Shown here in pieces: positions 11,860 through 22,519 of a stretch of DNA of 64,000 bases. The stretch comes from JAKOWB01 sp038363005 (GTDB taxonomy: Bacteria; Pseudomonadota; Alphaproteobacteria; Kiloniellales; JACOMY01): contig JBBQBI010000022.1 of NCBI GenBank assembly GCA_038363005.1, positions 25,803 to 89,802 of the forward strand, read 5' to 3'. Numbering within the stretch: the stretch's first letter is position 1; every line of letters begins with the position of its first letter. The position numbers and the translations under genes were made by a program. The notes under the pieces were generated by a model. The model searched no databases. It was given only the letters and a program-made list of their open reading frames with translations, and had not been told where the DNA came from.

Positions 11860-12768
11860 CTACCGCAGCAGGCGCTGCAGCGCCTCGCGGTACTTGGCGG
11901 CGGTCTGCTCGATCACCGCGGCCGGCAGCGGCGGAGCCGGCGGCGTCTTCGGCCAGGGCCGGCCATCGATCCGCACCTGCTCCAGCCAGTCGCGCACGAA
12001 CTGCTTGTCGAAGCTGGGCGGATTGACGCCGGCCCGATAGGCCGCCTCATAGCCCTCGACCGGCCAATAGCGTGAGGAATCCGGCGTCAGCACCTCGTCC
12101 ATCAGCACCAGCCCGCCGGACTCGTCCAGGCCGAACTCGAACTTGGTGTCGGCGATGATCAGGCCCCTGGGCAGGGCGATGGCGGCGGCGGCGCGGTAGA
12201 GCGCCAGGCTGATGGCGCGGATCTGCGCCGCGAGCTCGGCGCCGACGATCTCCACCACCCGGTCGTAGGAGATGTTCTCGTCGTGCTCGCCCACCGCCGC
12301 CTTGGCGGCGGGCGTGAAGATCGGCTCGGGCAGGCGGCTGGCGTTGGTCAGGCCGGCCGGCAGCCCCACGCCGCAGACCGCCTGCGACGCTTGGTACTCC
12401 GTCCAGCCGCTGCCCGCCAAGTAGCCGCGCACCACGGCCTCGACCGGGATCGGCCGCAGGCGCTTTACCAGCATCGCGCGGCCTGCCACCTGCGCCACCT
12501 CGTCGGCCCGCACCACGCTTTCCGGTGCCACGCCGGTCAGGTGGTTGGGACAGAGATGGCCCAGCCGGTCGAACCAGAAGAGCGCCATCTGCGTCAGCAG
12601 CGCGCCTTTGCCCGGGATCGGCTCGCCCATGATGACGTCGAAAGCACTGATGCGATCGCTGGCGACCATCAGGATGCGGTCCTGGCCCACGGCATAGTTG
12701 TCGCGCACCTTGCCGCGCGCCAGCAGCGGCAGCGAGGTCAGGCTGGAGGTGTGGAGGGCGAGGGTCAC
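11860..12768 (-). CDS. purC: SAICAR synthase
   Basis: PurC joins aspartate to carboxyaminoimidazole ribonucleotide in purine synthesis. The protein of 302 residues has GKVRDNYAVG, VASDRISAFDVIMGEPIPGKG, the PVEAVVRGYLAGSGW motif, LIIADTKFEFG and DEVLTPDSSRYW, all family hallmarks. The length and the SAFDVxMxExIPxKGxxLT form match the longer ADE1-like branch rather than the ~240-residue PurC that often sits with purSQL in alphaproteobacteria. The start is GTG with an AGGAG about 10 bases upstream. Transcription is divergent from dnaG. Confidence 0.95.
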   Translation of the reverse strand: MTLALHTSSLTSLPLLARGKVRDNYAVGQDRILMVASDRISAFDVIMGEPIPGKGALLTQMALFWFDRLGHLCPNHLTGVAPESVVRADEVAQVAGRAMLVKRLRPIPVEAVVRGYLAGSGWTEYQASQAVCGVGLPAGLTNASRLPEPIFTPAAKAAVGEHDENISYDRVVEIVGAELAAQIRAISLALYRAAAAIALPRGLIIADTKFEFGLDESGGLVLMDEVLTPDSSRYWPVEGYEAAYRAGVNPPSFDKQFVRDWLEQVRIDGRPWPKTPPAPPLPAAVIEQTAAKYREALQRLLR

Positions 12769-12831
12769 GCGGGACAGGCTCCTGGGGTTTTGCGGCGGCA
12801 GTCATAGACCAGGTTGCTGGGCGGGTGCAAA

Positions 12832-12897
12832 GCATCCACAGACTTGTCCCCAGTCGCCGAGGGCCTTGCCCACAGCTTGTCCACAGGACTTCCACAG
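12832..12897. promoter_or_regulatory. Cluster of DnaA-box-like 9-mers upstream of dnaG
   Basis: Five close relatives of the DnaA box (TTATCCACA) occur within 66 bases of the purC/dnaG intergenic region: GCATCCACA, TTGTCCCCA (12844), TTGCCCACA (12866), TTGTCCACA (12877, one base from consensus) and CTTCCACAG (12889). All lie on the same strand and share a CCACAG core. The spacing and shared core suggest a DnaA-responsive promoter region; binding is not shown. Confidence 0.4.
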
Positions 12898-12970
12898 CGC
12901 TGCCCGGCACCCCACCTGCTAGGCTCGCCGCCCGTCGTCCCGCTGCCCAGCCGAGTCGCGCCCCAACGCC

Positions 12971-14845
12971 ATGTCCCTGCCTCCCGACTTCCTCGATCAG
13001 CTCCGCAGCCGTGCCAGCCTGGTGGGGGTCATCGGCCGGCGTGTGAAGCTGACGCGCAAGGGCAAGGAGCACATGGGGCTCTGCCCCTTCCACAACGAGA
13101 AGTCGCCGTCCTTCAGCGTGGTCGAGGACAAGGGCTTCTATCACTGCTTCGGCTGCGGCGCGCATGGCGACGTCATCTCCTTCGTCATGCAGAGCGAGGG
13201 CCTGACCTTCCCGGAGGCGGTGGAAAAGCTGGCCGGCGAGGCCGGCCTGGAGGTGCCCAAGCCCAGCCCGCGCGCCGCCGCCGAGGCCGAGGAGCGCAAG
13301 GGCCTGGGTGACGTGGTGGAGCTGGCCTGCCGCTTCTTCCAGGGCGAGCTGGCGGCCCCTGGCGGGCAGGCCGGGCGGCGCTACCTGGAGGGTCGCGGCC
13401 TGAAGCCGGAGACTATCGCCAGCTTCCGCCTGGGCTTCGCGCCGGGCCGGCGTGGCGCGCTGGCCACCGCCCTGAAGGCGCAGCAGGTCACCGAGACGCT
13501 GCTGATCGAATCCGGCCTGGCCAAGCGGGCCGAGGGCGAGGAGGAGGGCGGCGGCCGCCTGCGCGAATACTTCTTCGACCGGGTGATCTTCCCGATCGAG
13601 GATCGTCGCGGCCGGGTCGTCGCCTTCGGCGGGCGCACCCTGGGCGACGGCCAACCGAAGTATCTCAACAGCCCGGACTCGACGCTCTTCCACAAGGGCC
13701 GGCTGCTCTACAACCTGGCGCGCGCCCGCCAGGCGGTGCGCGACGGCCAGCCGCTGCTGGTGGTCGAGGGCTACATGGACGTGATCGCCCTGGCCGAGGC
13801 CGGCATCGGCGGCGCCGTGGCGCCGCTGGGCACCGCCGTGACCGAGGAGCAGATCGCCGAGCTCTGGCGCCTTAGCGACGCGCCCATCCTGTGCCTCGAC
13901 GGCGACAACGCCGGGCGCCGCGCCGCGCTGCGTGCGGCCGAACGCGCGCTGCCGCTGCTGCAGGCCGGCAAGACGCTGCGCTTCGCATTCCTGCCGGCCG
14001 GCGAGGACCCCGACAGCCTGGTGCGCCAGGCCGGGCGCGCCGCGCTCGACCGCGTGCTGGGCGCGGCGCGGCCGCTGGCCGAAATCGTCTGGCAGAAGGA
14101 GCTGGACGAGCAGGTACCCGACGGCCCGGAGGCCTGGGCGGCGCTGAAGCTGCGCCTGCTGGCGGCGGCCGGACGGATCACCGATGCCGAGGTACAGCGG
14201 CTCTATCGCGACGAGTTGCTGGATCGCTACTACGCGGCCCGGCGACAGCGCCGTGGCCTGTCGGCCGGCGGGCCGAGTGGTGGCCCCGGTGGTGGGTCGG
14301 GGCAACCGCGCGGCCGCCGCTTCGGGCCGGGCCGCACGCCGGCGCCCGAGCGCAGCTCGCTGCCGCGGCCCGAGGGGCTGCTGCGCCGCCGCGACACACT
14401 GCTGCTGGCGGTGGCGATAAATCATCCCAATCTGCTGGCCGAATGGCTCGAGGAACTGGCGGCCCTGCCGCTGGCGCTGCCGGAGCACCAGCGGCTGCGG
14501 CAGGGCATCATCGACACGCTGTCCGAGGCGCCCGACCTTGACAGCGAGCGGTTGGCGCGCCACTTGTCATCGCTAGGCTTGGGCGATGCACTCGCCAAGG
14601 TCCTCTCTCCGGCCGTCTATGCCCTCTGTGCTGCGGCCCGCCCCGAGGCATCCTTGGACCTGGCACGGCAGACGCTCGAGGGACTTCTGGCTGATGTCGC
14701 CGCTGGCGAGGCGGCCCGCGCGGTCGATGAGGCCGAGCGGCGCCTGGCAGCCGATCCGAGCGAGGAGAACCTGGCCCGCGTGACGGCCGCGGTGCGGTTG
14801 ATGCGTGAGGCCGAAGCACGGCGCGGCGGTACGGATAGCGCCTGA
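12971..14845 (+). CDS. dnaG: DNA primase
   Basis: DnaG makes RNA primers for replication. The 624-residue protein has an N-terminal CHC2 zinc finger (Cys38, His41, Cys59, Cys62 in CPFHNEK...HCFGCGAHGD), the RNA polymerase core with YLEGRGL and FGGRTLGDGQPKYLNSPDS, and the TOPRIM motif LLVVEGYMDVIAL (about residue 262) with CLDGDNAGRRAA (about 310). A Gly/Pro/Arg-rich linker near residues 425-460 precedes the C-terminal helicase-binding domain. It is followed after 68 bases by rpoD, the conserved macromolecular synthesis pair. A DnaA-box-like cluster lies upstream. Confidence 0.98.
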   Translation: MSLPPDFLDQLRSRASLVGVIGRRVKLTRKGKEHMGLCPFHNEKSPSFSVVEDKGFYHCFGCGAHGDVISFVMQSEGLTFPEAVEKLAGEAGLEVPKPSPRAAAEAEERKGLGDVVELACRFFQGELAAPGGQAGRRYLEGRGLKPETIASFRLGFAPGRRGALATALKAQQVTETLLIESGLAKRAEGEEEGGGRLREYFFDRVIFPIEDRRGRVVAFGGRTLGDGQPKYLNSPDSTLFHKGRLLYNLARARQAVRDGQPLLVVEGYMDVIALAEAGIGGAVAPLGTAVTEEQIAELWRLSDAPILCLDGDNAGRRAALRAAERALPLLQAGKTLRFAFLPAGEDPDSLVRQAGRAALDRVLGAARPLAEIVWQKELDEQVPDGPEAWAALKLRLLAAAGRITDAEVQRLYRDELLDRYYAARRQRRGLSAGGPSGGPGGGSGQPRGRRFGPGRTPAPERSSLPRPEGLLRRRDTLLLAVAINHPNLLAEWLEELAALPLALPEHQRLRQGIIDTLSEAPDLDSERLARHLSSLGLGDALAKVLSPAVYALCAAARPEASLDLARQTLEGLLADVAAGEAARAVDEAERRLAADPSEENLARVTAAVRLMREAEARRGGTDSA

Positions 14846-14913
14846 TCGGGACGAGAACACGCCGGCGGTCGTAGGCCGCTTGGCGCACGAGGCACGGGGC
14901 ACGAGGATCAAAC

Positions 14914-17018
<2,105 letters not shown>

Positions 17019-17022
<4 letters not shown>

Positions 17023-19286
17023 GGCAGATCGAACAGCCGCTCGGCCCGCTCCAGGGCCCGGCGGTTGTGCGTGGTGATGGCGCCCGGCATCAGCGCGCCG
17101 GCGATGGCGCGTGCCGTGTCGGGCGTCAGGATCCAGCCGAGTGGGGCCTGGGCGACCAGCGCCGCGCGCGCGCCCTCGGCCGCCAGGTTCAGCTCCACCA
17201 TCGTGGTCTCGGCAAAGGGGCTGTCCGGTAACCGCGCTGCCTGCGTCACGGTCTCGTAGAGGCGATAGGCTGCCTCGAAGCCGTGCGCGGTGCGCGCGGC
17301 ATAGACCGCATAGGCCGGTCCCAGCAGGTCGGCGAAAGCCTGCGGCGGACTGCGCAGCGGAATGCGCGAGCTGGAGGTTAGAATCTCGCCGGCCTGCGGG
17401 TCGCTGGTGATCAGCACGACCAGCAGTTTCACGCGCCGCGGAGATTTCTCCAGCGCCGCCGGCAGCAGGTCAATGAGCTGCAGCAGCAGGCTGCGTGCGC
17501 TGTCGGCGCCGAAGTTCTCGAAGTAGCCGCCATCAACGATACGGTCCGTGAGGCCGCTGTCGTCGGAGGCCGGCGGACAGCCCTGGTGCAGGGTCAGCAG
17601 CCCCGCCGGTTCGACCAGCGGGAAGCGCGCGGCGTTGTTGGCCGCGGTACTGACCGGCAGGTCGCCGCAGAGCCCATCCAGCAGGTCGTAGGGATCGAGC
17701 CCGCGCGAAAGGCCAACCGGCGGCGGCAGGTCAAGCGGCGTGGTCACCAGGCGCTGCCCGCTGCCCATCGAGGTGCCGTTGAGCAGCAGGGCGGGCAGCC
17801 AATGGCCGCTCACTCTCGCATTGTCGTAGAGCCCCAGGAAGGGGCCGGCGAAGAGCCCGGCGCTGCGTTGGCAGACGTCGCCGTGCAGGTCGGACCAGGC
17901 CTCGCGCCAGGCGCTCTCCCAGGCCTGCTCCAACGCCGCGGCGCGGTCCGGCACGGCGAAGGGCGTGACCTGGTTCACCAGTTCGGAAAAGAACAGGCGG
18001 TAGATCGGCGGCGACAGGAAGTCGGCCTCACCCACCTTGGCCAGTAGCTTGGCACGTTGGTCGGCCAGAGGCATCGCCGAGGGCTGGGCCGCCAGGCAGG
18101 CGCTGGCGGTGGGGTGCAGCGCGGCGACGAAAAAGCTGGCGCCCAGTGCGCCGCCGGAGACGCCGCTGATGGCGAAGAGACTGCTGTCGAACGGTGCGAT
18201 CCGACTGTCCAGCGCGCCCAGCGCGGCAGTGGTCCACTGCGCCGCGCGGATGCCGCCGCCAGCCGTGGCGACCAGCACCAGCGTCGCGTCGCCGTCGGGC
18301 TGCAGGGCCAGCCAGCGCCGCAGGGCGTCCTGCAGGCTCTCGCGGCCCGCCGCTGGGCGCTCCGCGAACTGGCGGATGCCATAGCTGTCGAAGGCGCTGG
18401 AGCCCAGCAGGTTGGCCAGCAGCAGCGCGACGAACAGCAGGCGCACCAGCGGCAGGCGGATGGCGCAGGCGATGAAGCCGAGCCAGAAGCCGGCCGCCAG
18501 CGCGGCGATGCTGCCGCTGAGCAGCAGCACGAAGGGGCCGAGGAACTGGCCAATGGCGACCGGCCATAACACAGCGCCGACGCAGGCCAGCGGCCAGAGC
18601 AGGCCGAGCGCGGCGAGCGCCAGCTGCACGCCGCGGGCAACGTCGGCCAACTGACCGGCGCGCGCGGCCGGGTCGCGCGCCATGGCAGTGGGTGCCGCGT
18701 CGCTCAACAGGAAACGGCCGAAGGCCGTGCCCAGCACGGCGGTCACCAGCGCGCTGCGCCGGATCATGAACAGGGTCATGACGGCGCCGAGCAGCAGCGC
18801 TGCGATCGCCGCCAGGCCGGGCGGCGGGCCACTGCTTTCGCGTGCCGTGATCGCGGGCAGTGACCACAGGCTCACGGCGACGGCCAGCGCCGGCAGCGGC
18901 GTCATCAACCGTGGCGCCCAGAGCCGTAGCCATGGGGGCAGGGCTGCCAGCCCGGCGGCGTAGACATAGCGCTCGTTGGCGCGGGCGAAGTAGCCGGCAA
19001 GGAAGCACCAGAGCGCCAGCAGCAGCGCCGCCAGCAGATGGTGCCACAGGCCGTAGCTGAGGAAGAGCCTGAGGCCGTCGCGCCCCTGCTCGGTCGCCAT
19101 CACCGCCCAGGCCACCGCGGTGACAAACAGCGGCCAGCCGACAATGCGCAGTGCCCCGCTGCCGGCGCGCAGGCACCGGCAAGGCCAGAGGTCGCGGATC
19201 CAAGCGAGACAGCGGGTCCAGAAATCGTCCTGGCGGTCCAAGGCAGTGCCCTCCGCACGCGACGCCCGCCGGCGCATCAATGCCAT
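17019..19286 (-). CDS. Membrane-anchored patatin-like phospholipase
   Basis: The 755-residue protein fuses an N-terminal membrane region (hydrophobic helices spread over residues ~48-295, roughly seven or eight) to a patatin-like lipase domain. The lipase signature is complete: oxyanion loop GGGIR (343-347), nucleophile elbow GVSGG with Ser377, and the Asp585-Gly-Gly of DGGYFENFG that completes the Ser-Asp dyad. NNAARFPLVEPAG is also typical. Patatins hydrolyse acyl chains of phospholipids; a membrane-tethered form suggests envelope lipid remodelling, which is inference. It is convergent with rpoD and divergent from the oxidoreductase gene. ATG at 19286 is used; another ATG lies at 19277. Confidence 0.8.
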
Positions 19287-19306
19287 AATCTAGCTCGGAT
19301 GGGGCC

Positions 19307-19366
19307 GTTTGGCCACGGCGGAAGGGAACCCCTGGGCTGGGGGCGGGTTCCCCCAATAGGCCAAAC
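19307..19366 (+). promoter_or_regulatory. Compound hairpin in the leader of the FMN-oxidoreductase gene
   Basis: Two nested perfect inverted repeats occur: outer GTTTGGCC (19307-19314) with GGCCAAAC (19359-19366), and inner GGGAACCC (19324-19331) with GGGTTCCC (19345-19352). Together they would form a long two-part stem ending just before the GGAG ribosome binding site (19371). There is no U-tract, so it is not a simple terminator. It could be an operator pair or a structured mRNA leader. Confidence 0.45.
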
Positions 19367-19383
19367 CGTCGGAGCTCTTCCCC

Positions 19384-20463
19384 TTGAACAGCACAGTACC
19401 CCAGCCCCGCACGGGCATGCCCAGCCCGCGGCTCGAGAAGGCGGCCTTCAAGCGGCGCTATCTGGAGCAGTTCGTCGATCCTGCTTTCGCGCCGCTGCGG
19501 GATGAGCTGGCGCGTGTCGCCGACGCCGCCTGGGATGCCTACGACAAGGGCCGCAAGGCACCGCACACGCGGCCGGCGGGACCAGCCTTCGCCGATCCCG
19601 ACTACGCGCTGTCCGTCGATTGGATCGCCGCGCGTGACGCCATCCTCGCCGCCGCGGCACTGCACAGCGATACCAAGGGTCCGGCGCGCTACCTGATCAT
19701 CAACGGTGCAACACGCAGCGAACACACCTGCCCGGGCGAGGCCTCCAAGACCTGGCGCCTGGCAGGCTTGGCGCAGGAGGTGCTGGAGGCGGCCGGCGGC
19801 CAGGTCGAGCTGCTCGATCTGTCGCGGCTGGCCAGCGAGTACGGCCGGCGCATCTTTCCCTGCAAGACCTGCTTCTCGACTGCGGCGCCGCTCTGCCACT
19901 GGCCCTGCTCCTGCTATCCCAACCACGCGCTGGGCCAGACGCAGGACTGGATGAACGAGATCTATCCGCTGTGGGTGGCGGCGCACGGCGTGCTGCTGCT
20001 CACGCCGGTCAACTGGTTCCACACTTCCTCGCCGGTGAAGCTGATGATCGACCGGCTGGTCTGCGCCGACGGCGGCAACCCCGATCCCACGACGACCGGC
20101 GGCAAGGACGCTACCAAGGCCAAGGCGCTGGAACTCGCCGGTTGGGACTATCCGCGGCCGCTGGCCGGGCGCCGCTTCGGCCTCGTCGTCCATGGCGACG
20201 CCGAGGGCGCAGCCGGCGCCCGCCAGGCGCTGGCCGACTGGTTGCGCACGTTGGGGCTGGAGTCGGCAGGCAGCGCGGCCGAGCTCGACCGCTATCTCGG
20301 CTATTGGCAGCCCTATGCCACCAGCCACCAGGCGCTGGACCAGGACACGGCCCTGCAGCAGGAGGTGCGCAACGTCGCCAGTCAGCTCGCCGTCGCAGTC
20401 GCGGCCTGGCGCGGCGGGCGCGTGACGCCGCCGGCCGATCTGGAAAAGCCGCGCGACAAGTAG
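19384..20463 (+). CDS. Flavodoxin-fold NAD(P)H-dependent oxidoreductase with cysteine cluster
   Basis: The 359-residue protein has a central flavodoxin-like FMN reductase fold (YLIINGATRSEHTCPGEASKTW as the phosphate-binding region, LLTPVNWFHTSSPVKLMIDRL as the flavin-side loop). It is longer than usual, with a ~100-residue N-terminal extension. Five cysteines lie within 18 residues (C160, C163, C171, C175, C177), a spacing reminiscent of, but not equal to, the compact cysteine motif of iron-sulfur flavoproteins. The start is probably TTG at 19384, 9 bases after GGAG; ATG at 19417 is the alternative. It faces the convergent MFS gene with only 1 base between. Confidence 0.72.
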   Translation: MNSTVPQPRTGMPSPRLEKAAFKRRYLEQFVDPAFAPLRDELARVADAAWDAYDKGRKAPHTRPAGPAFADPDYALSVDWIAARDAILAAAALHSDTKGPARYLIINGATRSEHTCPGEASKTWRLAGLAQEVLEAAGGQVELLDLSRLASEYGRRIFPCKTCFSTAAPLCHWPCSCYPNHALGQTQDWMNEIYPLWVAAHGVLLLTPVNWFHTSSPVKLMIDRLVCADGGNPDPTTTGGKDATKAKALELAGWDYPRPLAGRRFGLVVHGDAEGAAGARQALADWLRTLGLESAGSAAELDRYLGYWQPYATSHQALDQDTALQQEVRNVASQLAVAVAAWRGGRVTPPADLEKPRDK

Positions 20464-20464
20464 G

Positions 20465-21598
20465 TCAGAACCGCTTCGGCAAATACCGCGCCAGGAAGGC
20501 CAGGCCCAGCATCCCGGCGGCGGTGGCGACGAAGACGCTGGTCAGCGGGAAGCTGCGCAGCAGCAGGGCGAAGAGGCCCGGCGCGGCCAGCTGCGAGCCG
20601 TCGCGATAGGTCATGAAGACGGCGGTCATCTCGGCCTTCTGCAGCGGCCGCACGGCGCGCAGGAAGGGCACGTTGCCGGCGCCGTCGATCAGGCTGGTCA
20701 GCACGCTGGCCAGCACCAGCAGGCCGGCGGCCAGCCAGGGTGGTTCGCCGATGAAGGCCAGCGGCAGGGTGGAGAGGGCGGAGAGCGTATAGCCCAGCAT
20801 CAGCAGCCGGCGGAAGGTGATGCGCCGGCCGATCCAGCCCCACAGCGGCACCAGGAAGGTGATGCCCATGACGGCCGAGGCGATGGCGCCGGCGGTGTCG
20901 CGCGTATAGCCCAACTCGTCGACCAGGAAGATCGGGCCGTAGACGAAGAACATCACCCACCAGCAGGAGCGGCCGAAGGCGAGGAACCAGGCGAGGCGCA
21001 GGCGCGGCTGCCGCCAGAAGTGGCGGACGGCGACCAGCGGGCTGGCCATGCTGGCCTGACGCACCGCCTGCGGGCGCAGCAGCAGGAAGACCGCGACCAG
21101 CACGGCACCCATGCCGCTGGCGACATAGAAGGGGATGGCGTGGCCCAGGTGCTCCTGCAGCCAGACACCCAGGTAAGGTCCAGTCATCCAGGCCGCGCCG
21201 GACATCGCCAGGCGCAGCGATTCGAAGTTCGACAGGCGCCGGCGCGGCACGCGGTCGAGCACGAAGAGATTGAGCGTGATCTCGATGATGGCGACCGCGG
21301 CCATCTGTGCCGCCAGGCCCAGGATCAGCGTCGGCACGCTGCCGATCGAGGACAGGATCGGCCCGCCCACCGACAGGAAGCCGCCGATCAGGAAAACCCG
21401 CGGCCGCGGCAGGCGCGCCAGCAGCAGAGGCAGGGTCAAGCTGGTCGCCAGGCTGGCCAGCGAGCCGATGAAGTAGATCTGGCTGACCGTCGCGGCGTCG
21501 CCCACCACCGACAGCGCCTGCAGCGGCATGGCGGTGAGCAGCAGCGCGCGCGAGGCGATCGCCACGGCGAAGAGGCCGGCGATCGGCAGGTGGGACAT
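20465..21598 (-). CDS. MFS transporter
   Basis: The 377-residue protein has about twelve hydrophobic helices and is a major facilitator superfamily permease of the inner membrane. The layout of two six-helix halves is visible, with a central loop around LRPQAVRQASMASPLVAVRHFWRQP. The substrate is not deducible. The ATG at 21598 begins directly with a hydrophobic helix (HLPIAGLFAVAIASRALLL); upstream in-frame codons give an implausible Pro/Ala-rich lead. It may be co-transcribed with the upstream ATP-pyrophosphatase gene, which ends 79 bases away on the same strand. Confidence 0.88.
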   Translation of the reverse strand: MSHLPIAGLFAVAIASRALLLTAMPLQALSVVGDAATVSQIYFIGSLASLATSLTLPLLLARLPRPRVFLIGGFLSVGGPILSSIGSVPTLILGLAAQMAAVAIIEITLNLFVLDRVPRRRLSNFESLRLAMSGAAWMTGPYLGVWLQEHLGHAIPFYVASGMGAVLVAVFLLLRPQAVRQASMASPLVAVRHFWRQPRLRLAWFLAFGRSCWWVMFFVYGPIFLVDELGYTRDTAGAIASAVMGITFLVPLWGWIGRRITFRRLLMLGYTLSALSTLPLAFIGEPPWLAAGLLVLASVLTSLIDGAGNVPFLRAVRPLQKAEMTAVFMTYRDGSQLAAPGLFALLLRSFPLTSVFVATAAGMLGLAFLARYLPKRF

Positions 21599-21677
21599 GC
21601 TGGCGCCACGCGGTGTGGCAAGGGGCGAGTTGAGGGCGCGCAAAGGCTGCTCGGCGGGCTGTGTGGGGTGCGGGTCT

Positions 21678-22349
21678 TTAGGCGGCGGCCAGCTGGACGC
21701 GGGCGAAGCCCTGCGCATCGGTGGCCACCGGGCCAACGGTGACCGCGATGCTGCCGGTCATCATTGGCCCGGCGGTGACGAAGCTGTGGAACTCGCCGTT
21801 CTCGCCACAGGGATCGGCGCTGGCCGGCAGGTCCGCCAGCAGCTGCTTGTCGAAGTGGCGACCGGCCAGGTCCGCCGGCACCTGGCTGGTATCGACGCAG
21901 GTCAGCACCGCCTGCAGGCCGCTGGCGATCATGTTGCCGGCAAGTGCCCTGGTGTCGCGGCCCCAAAGCGGAAACAGCGGCGCCAGGCCGCTGCCGGCCA
22001 GTCTCTCCTCGCGCCACTGGCGGATGTCCTCGAGGAACAGGTCGCCGAAGGCGATGTGCGTGGCGCCCATCGCCTTGATCTTGCCGACGCCGCGTCCCAT
22101 GCGCTCCTCGTAGATCTTGTTCGGGCAGGGCCAGGGCACGAAAACCTCGACCACCGGCAGGTTGGTGGCGCTGGCCTGGCGGGCCACCAGCGCGCGCGGC
22201 ACGCCATGCATGGTGACGGCATCGTTGGCTTCGCTGAAGGTGGTCAGCAGGCCGATCACCTCGACCCCGGCGGTACTGCGCAGCAGCTGCAGCGACCAGG
22301 CGCTGTCCTTGCCGCTCGACCAGGCCACCACCACCTTCGACCGCGCCAT
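21678..22349 (-). CDS. Diphthine-ammonia-ligase-like (DUF71/Dph6) ATP-pyrophosphatase
   Basis: The 223-residue protein begins with the PP-loop SSGKDS (residues ~11-16) typical of adenine-nucleotide alpha hydrolases. It carries the Dph6/DUF71 motifs GLLTTFSEANDAVTMHGV, AFGDLFLEDIRQWRE and the ending ADPCGENGEFHSFV. In eukaryotes the relatives make diphthamide, but bacteria lack diphthamide, so the bacterial role is unknown; amidation of some small molecule is the usual guess. The ATG at 22349 is chosen because the PP-loop strand KVVVAW follows at once. Confidence 0.8.
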   Translation of the reverse strand: MARSKVVVAWSSGKDSAWSLQLLRSTAGVEVIGLLTTFSEANDAVTMHGVPRALVARQASATNLPVVEVFVPWPCPNKIYEERMGRGVGKIKAMGATHIAFGDLFLEDIRQWREERLAGSGLAPLFPLWGRDTRALAGNMIASGLQAVLTCVDTSQVPADLAGRHFDKQLLADLPASADPCGENGEFHSFVTAGPMMTGSIAVTVGPVATDAQGFARVQLAAA

Positions 22350-22519
22350 CCAGCGCCTCGCCAGCCTGCCAGGAAGCCGACAGGCTAGGCCGGCGGCGGT
22401 CGCGCTGGCAATCGGGGGGCACTTGCGGCAGCGACAAGTGTAGTTTGACAATGCGGTGCCGCAGCGTGCTCCGCTGACGGGGCTTGCTTAGGCACCAGGT
22501 CGGTTGGGGAGGGTGGGGC

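Noticed and set aside
12047..14563. 838-residue minus-strand open frame over purC and dnaG
   Set aside because: It is antisense to dnaG with shadow composition (runs of Arg, Gly, Ala, Gln) and crosses the divergent promoter; GC-rich DNA gives such frames by default.
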